A DNA stretch of 64,000 nucleotides from Liopterus haemorrhoidalis (GCA_963971575.1 OZ020620.1:43500924-43564923), one strand, 5' to 3'. Shown: positions 44,369-55,650, numbered from the stretch's first letter. The notes: a model not told the origin generated them from the letters alone. Numbers and translations: made by a program.

Positions 44369-45170
44369 TGAAGTGAAGTGTGAATTTTCACACATTACAG
44401 GGTTTTGTAGGTATTTAATAAGTGTAAGAAGCCAACAGAATCCTGGATGTCTAGCTATATGTATCACATCAAAATCAACAGTTTTTTTTGATAATCACTT
44501 TTATTTGTTATTTGAGAACTAAGAGCTTCCATTGAATTTTTTTTAAAATAATTATTAATATATCCCAGCGTTTTTTTTTTCCTGCATTTGCTTCGTATTC
44601 AAGTCTTCATTAGATTAATAAGAAATATTTTACAGAGTAGACTGTAGTGTGGTGTGGTGTGACTCCCCAGCAAACATTCAACTAACGGCCGAATGCTGGC
44701 AAACTGCTTTTATGCTGGTAAATTACTGGCACCAAAAGTAAGTGCAACTCCAGTATTAATAATGTACTTCACATTTGTATTTCGCATTCCGCCTATACGA
44801 AGTACTTTATCAGTATTTTATAAGCACTTAAAACCATCAGAAATAAATCTTGCAACTAATGTGATTATTTTGCACTTTACCGTTGCTGGGCCGGCAACTG
44901 ATACATCAATGGGCCAGTAACGGCCCCGGGGACACCGGGGTACTGGCCCATTACTTTCAATGCCGGGGAGTTTGTGCTTTACCAGTACTGGCCCGTATAA
45001 AAATGTTTGCTGGGTCAGTTCGCAACTATTAAAAAAAAATATATCTTTTTAATATTTTTAATTAAAAAAAAAAAAATACACGCACTATCTTAGCTATACA
45101 TACAAAAAATCCATAACATTATTAACCATGAATTAAAAAAATAATTAATTTTTTGAAAAGTTTTTTAAGT
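44369..45170 (-). mobile_element. HINE/DINE-1-like repeat, long subfamily, partial
   Basis: The 3' module and stem-loop (GTGTGAATTTTCACAC at 44386-44401 on the plus strand), then 'aatcctggatgtctagctat' and 'cttcgtattcaagtcttcat', match the inverse of 9540-9760 and 10520-10617. After a MITE (44666-45014) the match resumes at about 45085 ('acaaaaaatccataacatta') with the inverse of about 9005-9030. The (GTCT)n end is absent. Confidence 0.55.
44666..45014. mobile_element. MITE with 13-bp TIRs and an internal GC-rich hairpin
   Basis: CCCAGCAAACATT at 44666 is mirrored at 45002-45014. Many copies of a 'ctggcc/ggccag' motif occur inside. A strong hairpin pairs AATGGGCCAGTA (44908-44919) with TACTGGCCCATT (44941-44952), with a further CCCCGG/CCGGGG stem in the loop. 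It is inserted in the HINE-like copy. The target duplication is not clear. Confidence 0.65.
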
Positions 45171-46189
45171 TTGTGAAAATTTGATATTACTCGTGAGGTT
45201 TTCGTTATTGATTTTTTATGATTATGATTTATTATGATTTTAGTAAAGGCCTAACTCAACAACAATGCATAGATTCGCTTCGTTCAACTTTTGGTAATAA
45301 AGCACCATCAGAAAAGTCTGTTTACAATTGCTTTGCAGAATTTCGTCGTGGTCGTGCGTCCGTCAGTGATGACGAGATTCATCGAGAAGGTCGACCAAAA
45401 TCGGTTGTGATTCAAAAAAACATCGATGCTGTGCGCAAAATGATTGAAGTAGATCGGCATGTGACTTACCGTGAGATAGAGGCATCTTTTGGTATTTCGC
45501 AGACTGCAATACATTCGATTTTGCATGAATATTTAGCTGTGAAAAAGAGCTGTTCCCGGTGGATTCCACATAATTAGAGCGAAGATCAAAAAATGGCTTG
45601 TGTTGATTGGTGTAAGGGAATGCTAAAATAATTCAACCTAGGCACTGCAAAATCCCTATACAACACCGTTGCATGTGACGAAACTTGGATTTATTCATAT
45701 AAACCGGAAACTAAGCAACAATCCACTGTTTGGGTGCCAAGATGAACCGAAACCCACAAAAGTTGTTCGTTCACGAAGCATTTCCAAGGAAATGATCATT
45801 TGTTTTTTCGGTTGTACTGGACATGTCGTAACCATTCCTTTGGAGGATCGGAGAACAATTAATACTGAATAGTATAACTATTTGTTTGATAGAAGTCATC
45901 GACAAAATCAGGAAAACCAACCAAAAATGCATCATTCTTCATCGTGACAATGCAAGCTTCCACACAACAAGTCAAACAATTGATTATTTGAAAGAGAAAA
46001 ACATCAAATTAATGTTTCATTGTCCGTATTCACCTGATTTATCCCCTAACGACTTTTTTTGTTCCCAAATGTCAAACAAAAAATGCGTGTACAGCGATTT
46101 TCATCACCTCAAAACTGTTAAAGCCTTCAAAAGCGTTTTTGAGATACCAACTTCAGAGTGAAAGAAATGTTTCAAGATTTGGTTTGAAC

Positions 46190-47416
46190 TAGAGATGGGA
46201 ATTTCGGCTCAGTTTGCGGAACCGGATCAGTGGAGGTCGTTCAGTTTGTTGAGCCGGTTCATTGATCCGGCTCAGTGATCCGGTTAAGTATACATGTTTC
46301 CAAAACACAGGACGGTCGTTAGTTCGTAGGTAGAAAGTCGCTTAGAGCCGGTTCTTGCTTAGAGCCGGTTCTTGCTTAGAGCCGGTTCTTGCAATATATG
46401 AACTGTAAATATGATCCCGAGACACAGGTCGGTCGGTAGTTCGGTCGTAGGTAGAACGTCGTTTACAGCCGGCTCTTGCTTAGAGCCGGTTCTTGCAATA
46501 TATGAACTGTAAACATGATCCCGAGACACAGGTCGGTCGGTCGTTCGGTCGTAGGTAGAACGTCGCTTAGAGCCGACTCTTGCTTAGAGCCGGTTCTTGT
46601 AAACATGATCCCGAGACACAGGTCGGTCGGTCGTTCGGTCGTAGGTAGAACGTCGCTTAGAACCGACTCTTGCTTAGAGCCGGTTCTTTTAAACATGATC
46701 CCGAGACACAGGTCAGTCAGTTGCCGGTCGTTCGGTCGTAGGTAGAACGTCGTTTACAGCCGGCTCTTGCTTAGAGCCGGTTCTTGCAATATATGAACTG
46801 TAAACATGATCCCGAGACACAGGTCGGTCGGTCGTTCGGTCGTAGGTAGAACGTCGCTTAGAACCGACTCTTGCTTAGAGCCGGTTCTTTTAAACATGAT
46901 CCCGAGACACAGGTCAGTCAGTTGCCGGTCGTTCGGTCGTAGGTAGAACGTCGCTTAGCCCCGACTCTTATCTAACATTTTTGAAACAAACAATTCACTT
47001 TATGTAGCTACTGTATTTTAAACCAGATGTGTTAAGTTTATGGCGATGTTTATTGCCCTTATAAATCGGACATCTGGGATTTGGGCAATATTTTTAATAT
47101 TTTTATATGGTATGGTTGTAAGAAAATACAGACTAAGCCGATTAGTTTCAAATAAACTGCCCTACAAATTGATGACAAAATACACTTTATGATAATACAT
47201 TACAAGCCAAGTACTCGCGAAGTTCAACATGACATCGACCCAGATCCGGATCACTCCGGTCACAGTTCACAATCGCCCGACCTATCGTATTCTTGAAGCT
47301 TGAAACTATACAATGAGCCGTGAGCCGGCTCATTTCAATTTGGTGAACCGTGTCACTTAGGTCAGTGTACTGAGCCGGCTCAGTGAGCCGGTTCGTTCAT
47401 GAACGACCCATCTCTA
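46190..47416. mobile_element. hAT-type element carrying a minisatellite, 1227 bp
   Basis: The ends TAGAGATGGG and CCCATCTCTA are inverted repeats, and GTTTGAAC is duplicated on both sides (46182-46189, 47417-47424). Removing the element plus one GTTTGAAC restores the mariner frame as KIWFERIQK. Both subterminal regions are crowded with GAGCCGG / CCGGCTC / AACCGGATC motifs, which could be multiple transposase-binding sites. No transposase is present. Confidence 0.88.
46291..46965. repeat. ~90-bp minisatellite, six units plus a degenerate one
   Basis: ATGATCCCGAGACACAGGTC starts units at 46411, 46515, 46605, 46695, 46806 and 46896, a spacing of 104, 90, 90, 111 and 90. The longer units carry an extra 'gcaatatatgaactg' piece. 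Each unit includes GGTCGTAGGTAGAACGTCG and one or two GAGCCGGTTCTTG motifs. A degenerate unit precedes at about 46291. It produces ORFs on both strands that are not genes. Confidence 0.93.
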
Positions 47417-47525
47417 GTTTGAACGCATTCAAAAGTATACAAATCTTAAAGGCGAATATTTTGAAAAACACTCGCACTCCTCTCGTCTAGATTTAAAGGC
47501 ATTACAACGATCTTATAAGTGTTGA

Positions 47526-48457
47526 ATACCTTATAAATATTTGAAGTAGACATTTTTATCTGTAGTTGAGAGCTATTATATGTTATATCTCTTTTAATGT
47601 CACCAATTTATTTTTGATTCTTTTTATGGTTTCTTTTGAATAAAGGGACAGTGCAGATTTAACAAAAAGAAATCCGATTTGTGCCCTTAGCACAAAACAT
47701 ATATTCCCATTGTTTTATTATCCCTCATTTTAATAAATTTCCATTGAGTGTCCTGGGTATTCCGTGATCTTAATCTCCAAGATATTTCCTCTCAATCTTT
47801 TAGGAATTCCACGAGTTTATAGAAATCCATTTTTCTGACATCCCAATGTGAAATGTCGAACGTTCGATAAAAACGTGATCTCCATTGCCGACCGGGATGG
47901 GAAGAAAAAAATAAGAGCATCGTCTCTTCCAAAGACCGGAAGTTATGCGCTAATGTTATTTGTATTCTGCTTTGAACGTAGTTTTTAGTTCATGTCATTT
48001 CCAGGCCGCGGCGCTGCAGATGAAATAAAGAACTCACACATGGCACTGAGCATTGATACACATACCAAGTGAATAAAGTATGTAACAGGAATATTTAAAT
48101 ATTGACGAGTTTGAGAAAACAACGGGAATTATAAAAAGGCAACGATTGTTTCTACCACAATGCACAAAGATCTAGAGAAAAATAAGATTTTTGAAGCCTG
48201 CGCATTAAGCAAGAGAAAGAATAGTACAATCCTGGAAATATGTTTTTATTGTTATGTCGTAACAATAAAATATAAGTCGAATGATATTGACATTTATTTG
48301 TAAATTTTTTGAAATGTCGATATATTGGACTATATACTAATTACACAGGTCAACAAGGTTTTACTAACATGTATGAAAACAATGATTTTTAGTTAACTCC
48401 AATACCCTGATTCTAAATCTGGATTCAAAACTTTTCTATGAGGTCACAATTTTTATT
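47526..48457. other. No feature recognised
   Basis: No ORF, TIR or similarity to other parts of the window was found. Confidence 0.35.
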
Positions 48458-48459
48458 TA

Positions 48460-49742
48460 CCAGGTCTACAAGTATGAAATGCGGATTTTTTTCAAACTTG
48501 CCGCGCAAAAAGAGTGTATAGTTCAAAGTTTCAACACATATGGCGTTTTGTTAAGTTATCATTAAGTGTCAAATGCGTATAGTTTATAATTTGAAAAGTA
48601 ATTATATAGTTTTGTTTTACTGTGTTAAAAATGTCAAATTTTGTGCCAAATACAGAGCATTCGCGGACAGTACTACTGTTTTGTTTTCATTTGAAAAAAA
48701 CTGCTGCTGAATCTTACCGACTGCTTCGAGAAGCTTATGGTGAATATGCTCCATCGCAAGATACGTGTGAACGATGGTTTCGGCGTTTCAAAAGTGGTGA
48801 CTTTGATCTTACAGACAAAGAACATGGAAAACCTCTAAAAAAATATGAAGATACAAAATTGGAAACATTGCTACAGGAAGACGATAGTCAATCACAAAAA
48901 CAACTAGCAGAGCAGTTAGGCGTTAATAAACAAGCTGTTTCCAATCGCCTACGAGAGATGGGTAAGATCCAGAAAGTCGGCAGATGGGTTCCACATGCAT
49001 TGAATGAGAGGCAGATGGAAAAACGCAAAAACACTTGTGAAATTTTGCTTGCACGATACAAAAGAAAGTCTTTTTTGCATCGTATCATTACTGGCGATGA
49101 AAAATGGATTTATTTTGAAAATCCCAAACGCAAAAAATCATGGGTGAACCCAGGCTCACCATCCACATCAACTGCAAGACCGAATCGCTTTGGCAAAAAG
49201 ACAATGCTCTGTACTTCGTGGGACCAAAAGGGTGTCGTCTGTTAATTGTTAATACCTGGTGAAACAGTTAATACCCAACGCTATCAACAACAACTGATCG
49301 AATTGAACCATTCGCTGCTCATAAATCGACCAGAATACGAAAGAAGACAGCACAAGGTAATCTTTCTTCACGATAACGCTACATCACATAAGGCAAAAGC
49401 AGTTTGCAACACATTGGAGGCACTCAAGTGGGAAGTGCTACCCCATGCCGCTTACTCACCAGACTTGGCCCCTTCAGATTACCACTTTTTCGCATCGATG
49501 GGTCACGCACTTGCCGAGCAGCACTTTTGTTCATATGAAAATGTGAAAGAATGGCTAGATGAATGGTTTGCGGGGAAAGGGGAAGAGTTCTACTGGCGAG
49601 GTATTCAAAAATTGCCTGAAAGATGGGAAAAATGTATAACTTCTAATGGAGCTTACTTTGAATAAATAAACTTTCACTGTTCTTTTGACTTTAATGTGTT
49701 TTATTTAAAAAAAAAATCCGCATTTCATACTTGTAGACCTGG
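48460..49742 (+). mobile_element. Mos1-like mariner, copy 3, full length (1283 bp)
   Basis: Both termini are intact: CCAGGTCTACAAGTATGAAA at the left, perfectly mirrored at the right for about 25 bp, with TA on both sides (48458-48459, 49743-49744). The length is the standard mariner size. It is the best-preserved of three copies of this family in the window. Confidence 0.95.
48631..49665 (+). pseudogene. Mariner transposase (mauritiana/Mos1-like), one stop codon
   Basis: One frame spans ATG 48631 to TAA 49665, 345 codons counting both stops, the usual Mos1 size. HTH1 and HTH2 occupy residues 1-115 (LKKTAAESYRLL; QLAEQLGVNKQAVSNRL), followed by the WVPHALNERQ linker. The catalytic triad is complete: TGDEKWIYF (Asp), HDNATSHK (Asp), SPDLAPSDYHFF (Asp, 34 residues later). 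The only visible lesion is TAA at 49243-49245. There copy 1 reads GTC-TAT-TAT-GAA and this copy GTC-TGT-TAA, so a 3-nt deletion made the stop without shifting the frame. WWDQ has become SWDQ just before it. As it stands it gives a product cut before the second Asp. Confidence 0.93.
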
Positions 49743-49810
49743 TATTCATGAAACAAATTTAAACGTAATTATTTGAATTTTGGCGTTCGTGATTGCAAAC
49801 AGAGGGCATA

Positions 49811-51444
49811 CGAGCCCTGTCCACTATTAGTTGGCCCAGCTACGAAATTTTTACTTATTGGTGTTCAATTAACAGAATGCGAATAGCTTATGAAATCTAC
49901 GTAATATTTTATTTTCAATTAAACATTTTTGAGATTTACGATTAATATTTACAACTATTAAAGTAAATTAATAAGAAAAAAATAATATTTCCATTGGAAA
50001 GCTATTAACTTGGAAACCTATTTCAGAAGTTACCACTGGATAATGTCACCTTTCATTTTTATAACGGCATTAATTCTTCTAGGCATAGTATCTACAAGGT
50101 CTTGGCATTGTCGAGAAGTAAAATTATCCCATATTTCTTGAAGCTTTAGTCTTAATTCTGGAATTGTTCTAGCCGGTGTTATACGCAATCGTTTTTTCAT
50201 TTCGTGCCAAAGTGTCTCGATGGGGGATAAGTCTGGGCTACTTGAAACCCACTCTAAAAGTGGAATAGAATGATCACGGAATCATTTCAAAGATTTTTTT
50301 GACGTATGACAAGCGGCTCTATCTTGTTGAAAAATAAAATCCTCCCCAGAGATTAATGCATGTTCAATAGTTGGCAACAGAGACTCCTCTAAAATACATA
50401 AATATTTGGCTGCGTTAACAATGCTATCGATAAAGTGAAGTTTTCCTACACCTCTTGCAGACATTGAACCCCACACCATGACAGATGCTGGAAATTTCAC
50501 CCTCCATTTCAAGCAATCAGGATGATATGCTTCATGTTTCTGACGAACAACTCTGCTCCGGTTGTCCCCTACACAGACTTCAAACCTAGACTCATCGCTC
50601 CATTGCACGCTGTTCCACTTTTCACAATTCCATATTTTATGTTACCTTGCCCATTTCAACCTGTTTTTCTTTTGCTTAGACGTCAACAATGGTTTTTTCT
50701 TGGCCTAAGAAAGTTTTATAAATTTCTGTAAATATACCGAGTCCGATTAAAAAAATATTACCTTATAGGTTCCAAATCCTAATTTTTTAGCTTCCTTATG
50801 ACATGTAGACCTTGAAACATGTTTTCCAACAACATCGCTCCACAGTATACTCAATTGACTGTAGTGAGCACGCCTGTTATCCTTAATAATTCTTTTCAAT
50901 GTACGTTTGTCATTGTCCGTCAGTGTAGTTTTCTTCACGTACTGGGGCTTTGGGGCAACTGAACCACTTGTTTTGTACAATTTTACAATATTTCTAATAC
51001 TGTATCTTGACAAACCTAATAATTTTCCGATTTCGGAATTGGTTTTTCCTGTTTTTTCAGTTCACAATGATTAACCGATTTTTTTCATCAATAGCTTTGC
51101 CTCTGCCCATGTTTTAAAATTATTTAGACTTAACACTTTTAATACATCACAGTCAATAAACAAACTTTATTTTCCAACGCCTACTACGCATAGCTACCGC
51201 AAAAACCCAGTTATTTTATATACAGTACAAGAATACATGAACTCAAAAAATACGTTTGTTTTTTGAATATTATTTTTATAATCACAAATTAAATATTACG
51301 GAATAAATTTTGACCCCTTTGCTTCTAATATGATTATATTGTCAAAAAATGTACAAAGCAGCATTTACTTTTACTTATTATTTAATAATTTCTAAAGAAA
51401 CTGAAAATTTCATAACTGGGCCAACTGAAAGTGGACAGGGCTCG
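49811..51444 (-). mobile_element. Complete Tc1-like transposon (DD34E), 1634 bp
   Basis: Inverted termini of about 45 bp start CGAGCCCTGTCCACTATTAG (left) and are mirrored at the right with a handful of differences. TA lies on both sides (49809-49810, 51445-51446). The unusual CGAG start (not CAGT) is shared by both ends. The transposase runs on the minus strand. The element lies 66 bp from the end of the mariner. Confidence 0.92.
50030..51110 (-). pseudogene. Tc1-like transposase with an apparent 57-bp intron
   Basis: It starts MGRGKAIDEKNRLIIVN at 51110, then a frameshift, then EIGKLLGLSRYSIRNIVKLY (HTH1) and KRTLKRIIKDNRRAHYSQL (HTH2 area). After GFGTYK a 57-bp AT-rich segment (50705-50761) starts GTAATA and ends TTTCTTAG. 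Splicing it out joins TYK to AKKKPLLTS in frame. The catalytic half follows: WSDESRFEV (first Asp), SVMVWGSMSARGVG, QQDRAACHTS (second Asp) and SPDLSPIETLW with Glu 34 residues later (DD34E). Lesions are the frameshift near 51055, a stop after KWAR (TAA) and a Trp-to-stop TGA at about 50279. Confidence 0.88.
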
Positions 51445-51984
51445 TAGATTTAATTATAAAATTACAGTGCATCTGTGGAATTGTGAATAATTTTATCAAA
51501 ACTTTTACTTGTTTCTATTCTATTTCTATTCGTTTTTGTTTCTATTTTATTGATTTGATATTCAGGTCTGTTATATGCAGTCACATTAGCTGGCTACTGC
51601 TTGTGTTGGAGAATTGAAACACAGTAAGACTGCAGAACATGTGGTGGTTTTAAAATAAGCCGTGTGTAATATACACACGATTACCTTACACTGGAAGAGA
51701 CGTAGCACGCACAGCGTGTCTACCGCAAGAGTTAATGCCAGGATAACTCTGCTTCCACCGCGGAAAATAAGAAAATAATTTGATTATGAAGAAAACATTA
51801 ACTGTTAATATAATATCCCTTACAGGCATAATAAACTTCAGTAGATAATTACAGAAGGTAAAATAAAATTGGACAGAAGAAACGAAGTATTTAGAGAAAA
51901 ACTAGACACAGATCCAATGGAGACTATAATATGAAGGAAAGTCAGTAATTAAGTCACAAAAGGTTATTAATAAAATACTCAAAG
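51445..51984. other. No feature recognised
   Basis: AT-rich sequence without a supported feature. The minus-strand transposase relic to its right may have its 3' TIR here, but I could not find one. Confidence 0.35.
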
Positions 51985-52144
51985 GAATACGAAAACAAGT
52001 TTTATATTTCAAAAAAGTCACCACCATACACTTATCCCATCCCTTTATCAATGCCTCAATGCCTGCTGTATCAGCAAAGCAACCAGTCGCAAAAGAGAAC
52101 TCTTCGTGGATAGTCGTCTTCGGTCAAGCTTTGGACCCTTTGTA

Positions 52145-53456
52145 CAAGGTGTCTCAAAAGAAATTTTATATTTATTTAGCTTACTGCGTGAACGCAACGT
52201 ATCCGAGGGGCGCGGAGGTTACGTCAATCGGTAGCCTGGCTCTTGGGAATTTAGTCGCTATGGAGCGTTTCTCGGGACCAGACCGCGCGTAATGCGTGCG
52301 AGAGTTTTACAAAAACGGTGATTCGGCGACTGTAGCGCGTAGAAAATTCTGCAGTATTCGAGGTTTTCGCCACTTAAATGATGCGCCAAGCATTCCTCTC
52401 ATTCGACATTGGGTTAAACAGTTTGAAGAGACTGGTACAACGCTGGATAAATCAAAATCCGGGCGACCTAGGTCATCAAGAACGGTAAAAAACGTGGAGA
52501 ATGTTAATCAGTCTGTTCGTGACGACCCGAACCTTTCAATTCGGAAGCGCGCAAGTGCTTTAAATGTGCATAGATCATCATTACATCGCATTATGCACAA
52601 AGACCTAAAGCTGCACCCCTACAAAATTCAATTGGTGCAAGAATTAAAGCCCCAAGATGCCAGTCAGAGGCTTAATTTCGTAAATCAGGTGATTGAGCGA
52701 TTTTCAACGTTTACCAACATTTTGTTTTCGGATGAAGCTCATTTTCATCTTAATGGCCAAGTAAATAAGCAGAACTGCCGCTACTGGAGTGCAACGAATC
52801 CGAAACGCAAACATCAGAAACCCCTACATTCGCCTAAAGTGACCGTATGAACTGCGATGTCGGCGCGAGGAATTATCAGCCCTTACTTTTTTGAAGACGA
52901 AAGGGGGCGTGCAGTTACAGTGAATTCAGAGCGTTATGTGGAGATGTTAGACAACTTCTTGGTACCTGAACTGCAAAACTTTCCTGGCTATAACCAAAGA
53001 ACATGGTTCCAACAGGACGGAGCAACTTCACACACGTCCAATATGTCTCTGCCACGTGTTCGTGAAATTTTCTCAGGCAAATTGATCTCCCGGAGAGGTG
53101 ACATAAATTGGCCTCCACGCAGTCCAGATTTAACCCCTATGGACTTTTTCCTATGGGGTTATCTTAAATCTAAAGTTAACGCCAATAAACCGACTTCACT
53201 GGCGCATTTGAAAGAAAATATCCGTCACGAAATGGCAGCTATCCCTGAGTCCACCTGCCGAGACGTCATAAGTAGTTTTACTGTTCGATTAAATGAGTGC
53301 CGAGAACGCGAGGGTCTACATTTAGACGATATTATTTTTAAGAAATAAATCCCCAAAAAGTGTATTTTAATAATTAGTAAACATTTTTTCTATATACGGC
53401 TTACTTTTTTTTTTTAATCGATCCACTAAATATAAAATTTCTTTTGAGACACCTTG
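52145..53456 (+). mobile_element. DD41D mariner-like element, copy A, 1312 bp
   Basis: Inverted termini CAAGGTGTCTCAAAAGAAAT at the left (about 30 bp) are mirrored at the right end, 53427-53456, with TA on both sides (52143-52144, 53457-53458). Removing the element and one TA restores the frame of the surrounding minus-strand transposase as YPYHIQRVQS. It is the same family as 60715-62012. Confidence 0.94.
52260..53348 (+). pseudogene. DD41D transposase, two stop codons
   Basis: A single frame runs from ATG 52260 (MERFSGPDRA) to TAA 53348, 363 codons including stops. The HTH region is followed by GRPRSSRTVKNVE and a second HTH (KRASALNVHRSSLHRIM). Catalytic part: FSDEAHFHLNG (first Asp), CRYWSATNPK, QQDGATSHTS (second Asp) and SPDLTPMDFFLWGY, where the last Asp is 41 residues after the second (DD41D, as in rosa/Visitor-type elements). 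Two nonsense changes: TAA at 52290-52292, where copy B has TTA (Leu), and TGA at 52848-52850, where copy B has TGG (Trp in VTVWAAMSARG). Otherwise it is intact. Confidence 0.93.
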
Positions 53457-54056
53457 TATATGGTATGGATAAAGCAAATTTTTACGCAAAATGTTCCAAA
53501 TAGTCCAATGGTTCACCCCAAATTCACGACCTATATCTCTAGTAGAAGCTGCTGGATGTTCTTCAATTTGTTCTAATACCTCTTCTACAACATCCAATTC
53601 TACTGGTTTTCCTAATTCACTTCCCTTTGGCAAAACAGATCCAGTTTCGCGTAATCGTTGTGCTACCGCTTTAAAAGTTTTTCTGTTTGGGTGCCTTCTA
53701 TTCGGAAACCGTTCAGCATATCGTCGTTCTGTTTCCACAGCATTGCCGACACATTTCCCATACACAAAATGCATGTCTGCATATTCTTCAATTGTGTAAT
53801 GTGCCATTTTCTTAACAAAATTGGAACAAAATTTTAGATTATGACGTACACATACTTTGATATTCTATTACTGAACTGCAATTAAAATATTCTTTTCTCT
53901 ATGGCAACTACACAACTTCTGGATTAATATGAAAAAATAAAAATCAGCTGTGGCCACCACAGGACCGACCGCCATCATAAAGTACTTATATAAATTATAT
54001 TCTAGCAGCAGAGTAGAAATAACTTGACCTAATATTTTCTAACAGAGATATTATTT

Positions 54057-54990
54057 ATCATGACCATGGAAACGTTATATATAAATATGAAAAAATTGGA
54101 AAAAATTTCGAAAAATTTTACAGATATTATTCGAAATTTTTTGTTTTATCAAAAAACGTCTCAAATAAAAGTTATTAGTTATTGCTTTTATAGCAACTTT
54201 TGTTTAATAAATTTTTTCGAGATATTTTTCTGTTGTGAAATATTCGCAAAAATCTTAAAATCGACACGAGTAGTCTCCCATTTTTAGTCGATTTTTACCA
54301 AAAGTTGATCAACTCGTGCCATTGATGGCAGAAGTTTAAATATGAAGTTTCATAAAAATCCTTTCAGCCGAATTTGCTCTGCACGTGTACACAGACAGAC
54401 AGACGGACAGACACACGGACGGACAGACAGACCGACAGACATCATGCTAAAAATAGTCAAAACGTTATGTAGGGACCTCAATTCGTGCAGACCATGGAAA
54501 TCTCGAAACGTCAAAATTGGTATGATCACAATACGTTCCTTATACAGTCTGTTTCAAACGGTTAGGCGGAACTAAATGGGAATTTCGTTCTTTTAGGTTT
54601 TCACGAAAAGGGACCTTGCTTGGGTTATTTCATTTTTCACATTGGAATGTCAAAATTTAAAATTCCAACAATGAAACCATGGAAACGAATGACATATGTC
54701 AAACTTAAATTAATTTTCTTACATATTTTAATCACAAAAACATAAATAAATGGGATATTTGTATTAAGAATGTCACAAAAAATCAAAATATAAAGAAAAT
54801 GACATTTTAAAATGATATTAACCTTAACCAAAAAATATTTGTTGCAAGTATGATTTACAAAGCTCAAACAAAACGGCCGAAAAGCATGATTTAAACGATG
54901 AAAGTAACTAGATTGCAAAATCTAGTTCCGCCTAACCGTTTGGAACAGACTTTATATGTTGGCGGTCGGTAAAAAAGTGAGTGGTTTTCA
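54057..54990. repeat. GACA-containing dispersed repeat, copy 2
   Basis: It matches 176-590: 'accaaaagttgatcaactcg', the '(GACA)n with GACG variants' tract (54389-54441), 'aaaatagtcaaaacgttatg', then 'cacaatacgttccttata', a MITE insertion, and 'tatgttggcggtcggtaaa'. The start 'atcatgaccatggaaacgtt' (54057) recurs at 58762, so the family may begin there. Confidence 0.6.
54545..54952. mobile_element. Tc1/mariner-type MITE, copy 2
   Basis: 408 bp with the same ends and interior as 2073-2475. TA is duplicated (54543-54544, 54953-54954). The unoccupied site is seen in repeat copy 1, 'ccttatatatgttggcggtc' at about 393-412, so the insertion point and the 2-bp duplication are shown directly. Confidence 0.88.
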
Positions 54991-55650
54991 AAATTTGGGG
55001 CATCTATTTGTTTGTTTATTTTTGGACAAAATTCAAATTTTAGAGAAAATTGGCAAAGGAAAAATTCATTGCATTCTACGTCACCATGCTGTCTTTTAAA
55101 TTGTGCCGGACATTTACCTCACACTCTGTATTATAATAAATATAATAAATAAAAAAATATTATAATAAATAAAACTGACAGCAAGAAAGAGTACTTACGT
55201 GAGGCGAAAAGTCAATCAAACTGACAGTGTCTAAAACTAGAAAGCGGGTAATTATAATTTACAGCAAATGTCCAAACATATTGTCAAATAATTTAAATTA
55301 ATTAGTTAATACAAATCCGTGCGAAATTTACTGATAGGAATAGTGCGTGAGCAAAGCAATTTCCCTTTACGCAGCGTGACAGAATAAAGTTTAGTGCGGT
55401 TTAGCGTGTCTGGTGACAGGTGCTAAATAAAATAAGTACATAGTTTAGCTATTGCCATTGCTGTCCGGACAGAATTTAATTTCCTGTACAATGGAATTTG
55501 CTTTGTTTACTACAACTTCTAGATCGATTGAGATATTAAACAGATTGAGTTACTGGGTTACTTGGAAATAATGTAAAATAAATTACATTGGTAACAAAAT
55601 TTGAACGTTGTGATAATAAGGAATTTAATAAAAAAAAGAAACGACTGTAT
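54991..55650. other. No feature recognised
   Basis: AT-rich; a short 'aataaatataataaataaa' tract at about 55133-55165 is the only local structure seen. Confidence 0.35.

Larger units (their letters stand above)
45218..47525 (+). pseudogene. Mariner-family transposase split by a hAT element
   Basis: The N-terminal ORF 45218-45577 has FSKGLTQQQCIDSLRSTFG, a GRPKSV hook and a second HTH (EIEASFGISQTAIHSIL). After stops and a frameshift come DETWIYSYKPETKQQSTVW (first Asp, about 45680-45735), PTKVVRSRSISKEMIICFFG, ILHRDNASFHTT (second Asp, about 45935-45970) and YSPDLSPNDFF (third Asp position, about 46027-46060). The last part, KKCFKIWFE, is cut by a hAT insertion and resumes at 47425 as RIQKYTNLKGEYFEK. 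From memory this resembles mariner transposases often mis-annotated as SETMAR in insects. The element's terminal repeats were not found. Confidence 0.82.
51985..53807 (-). pseudogene. DUF4817-type mariner-like transposase, split by a DD41D element
   Basis: The minus-strand ORF from 53807 starts MAHYTIEEYADMHFVYGKC, the DUF4817 helix-turn-helix that opens many insect mariner-like transposases, followed by RRYAERFPNRRHPNRKTF and a second HTH (EFGVNHWTIWNIL). At YPYHI it is cut by the element 52145-53456. On the far side (52142 downward) the frame resumes QRVQSLTEDDYPRRVLFCDW and then jumps, by internal deletion, to GIEALIKGWDKCMVV, the usual C-terminal end. All catalytic Asp regions are missing. 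It is dead, and was already internally deleted or became so later. Confidence 0.82.

Noticed and set aside
46463..46745. Overlapping repetitive ORFs on both strands
   Set aside because: They are products of a 90-bp minisatellite whose period is divisible by three, which keeps frames open by chance.
46291..46965. CRISPR-like array
   Set aside because: The units are contiguous 90-bp repeats without unique spacers, lie within a eukaryotic hAT element and have no cas genes.
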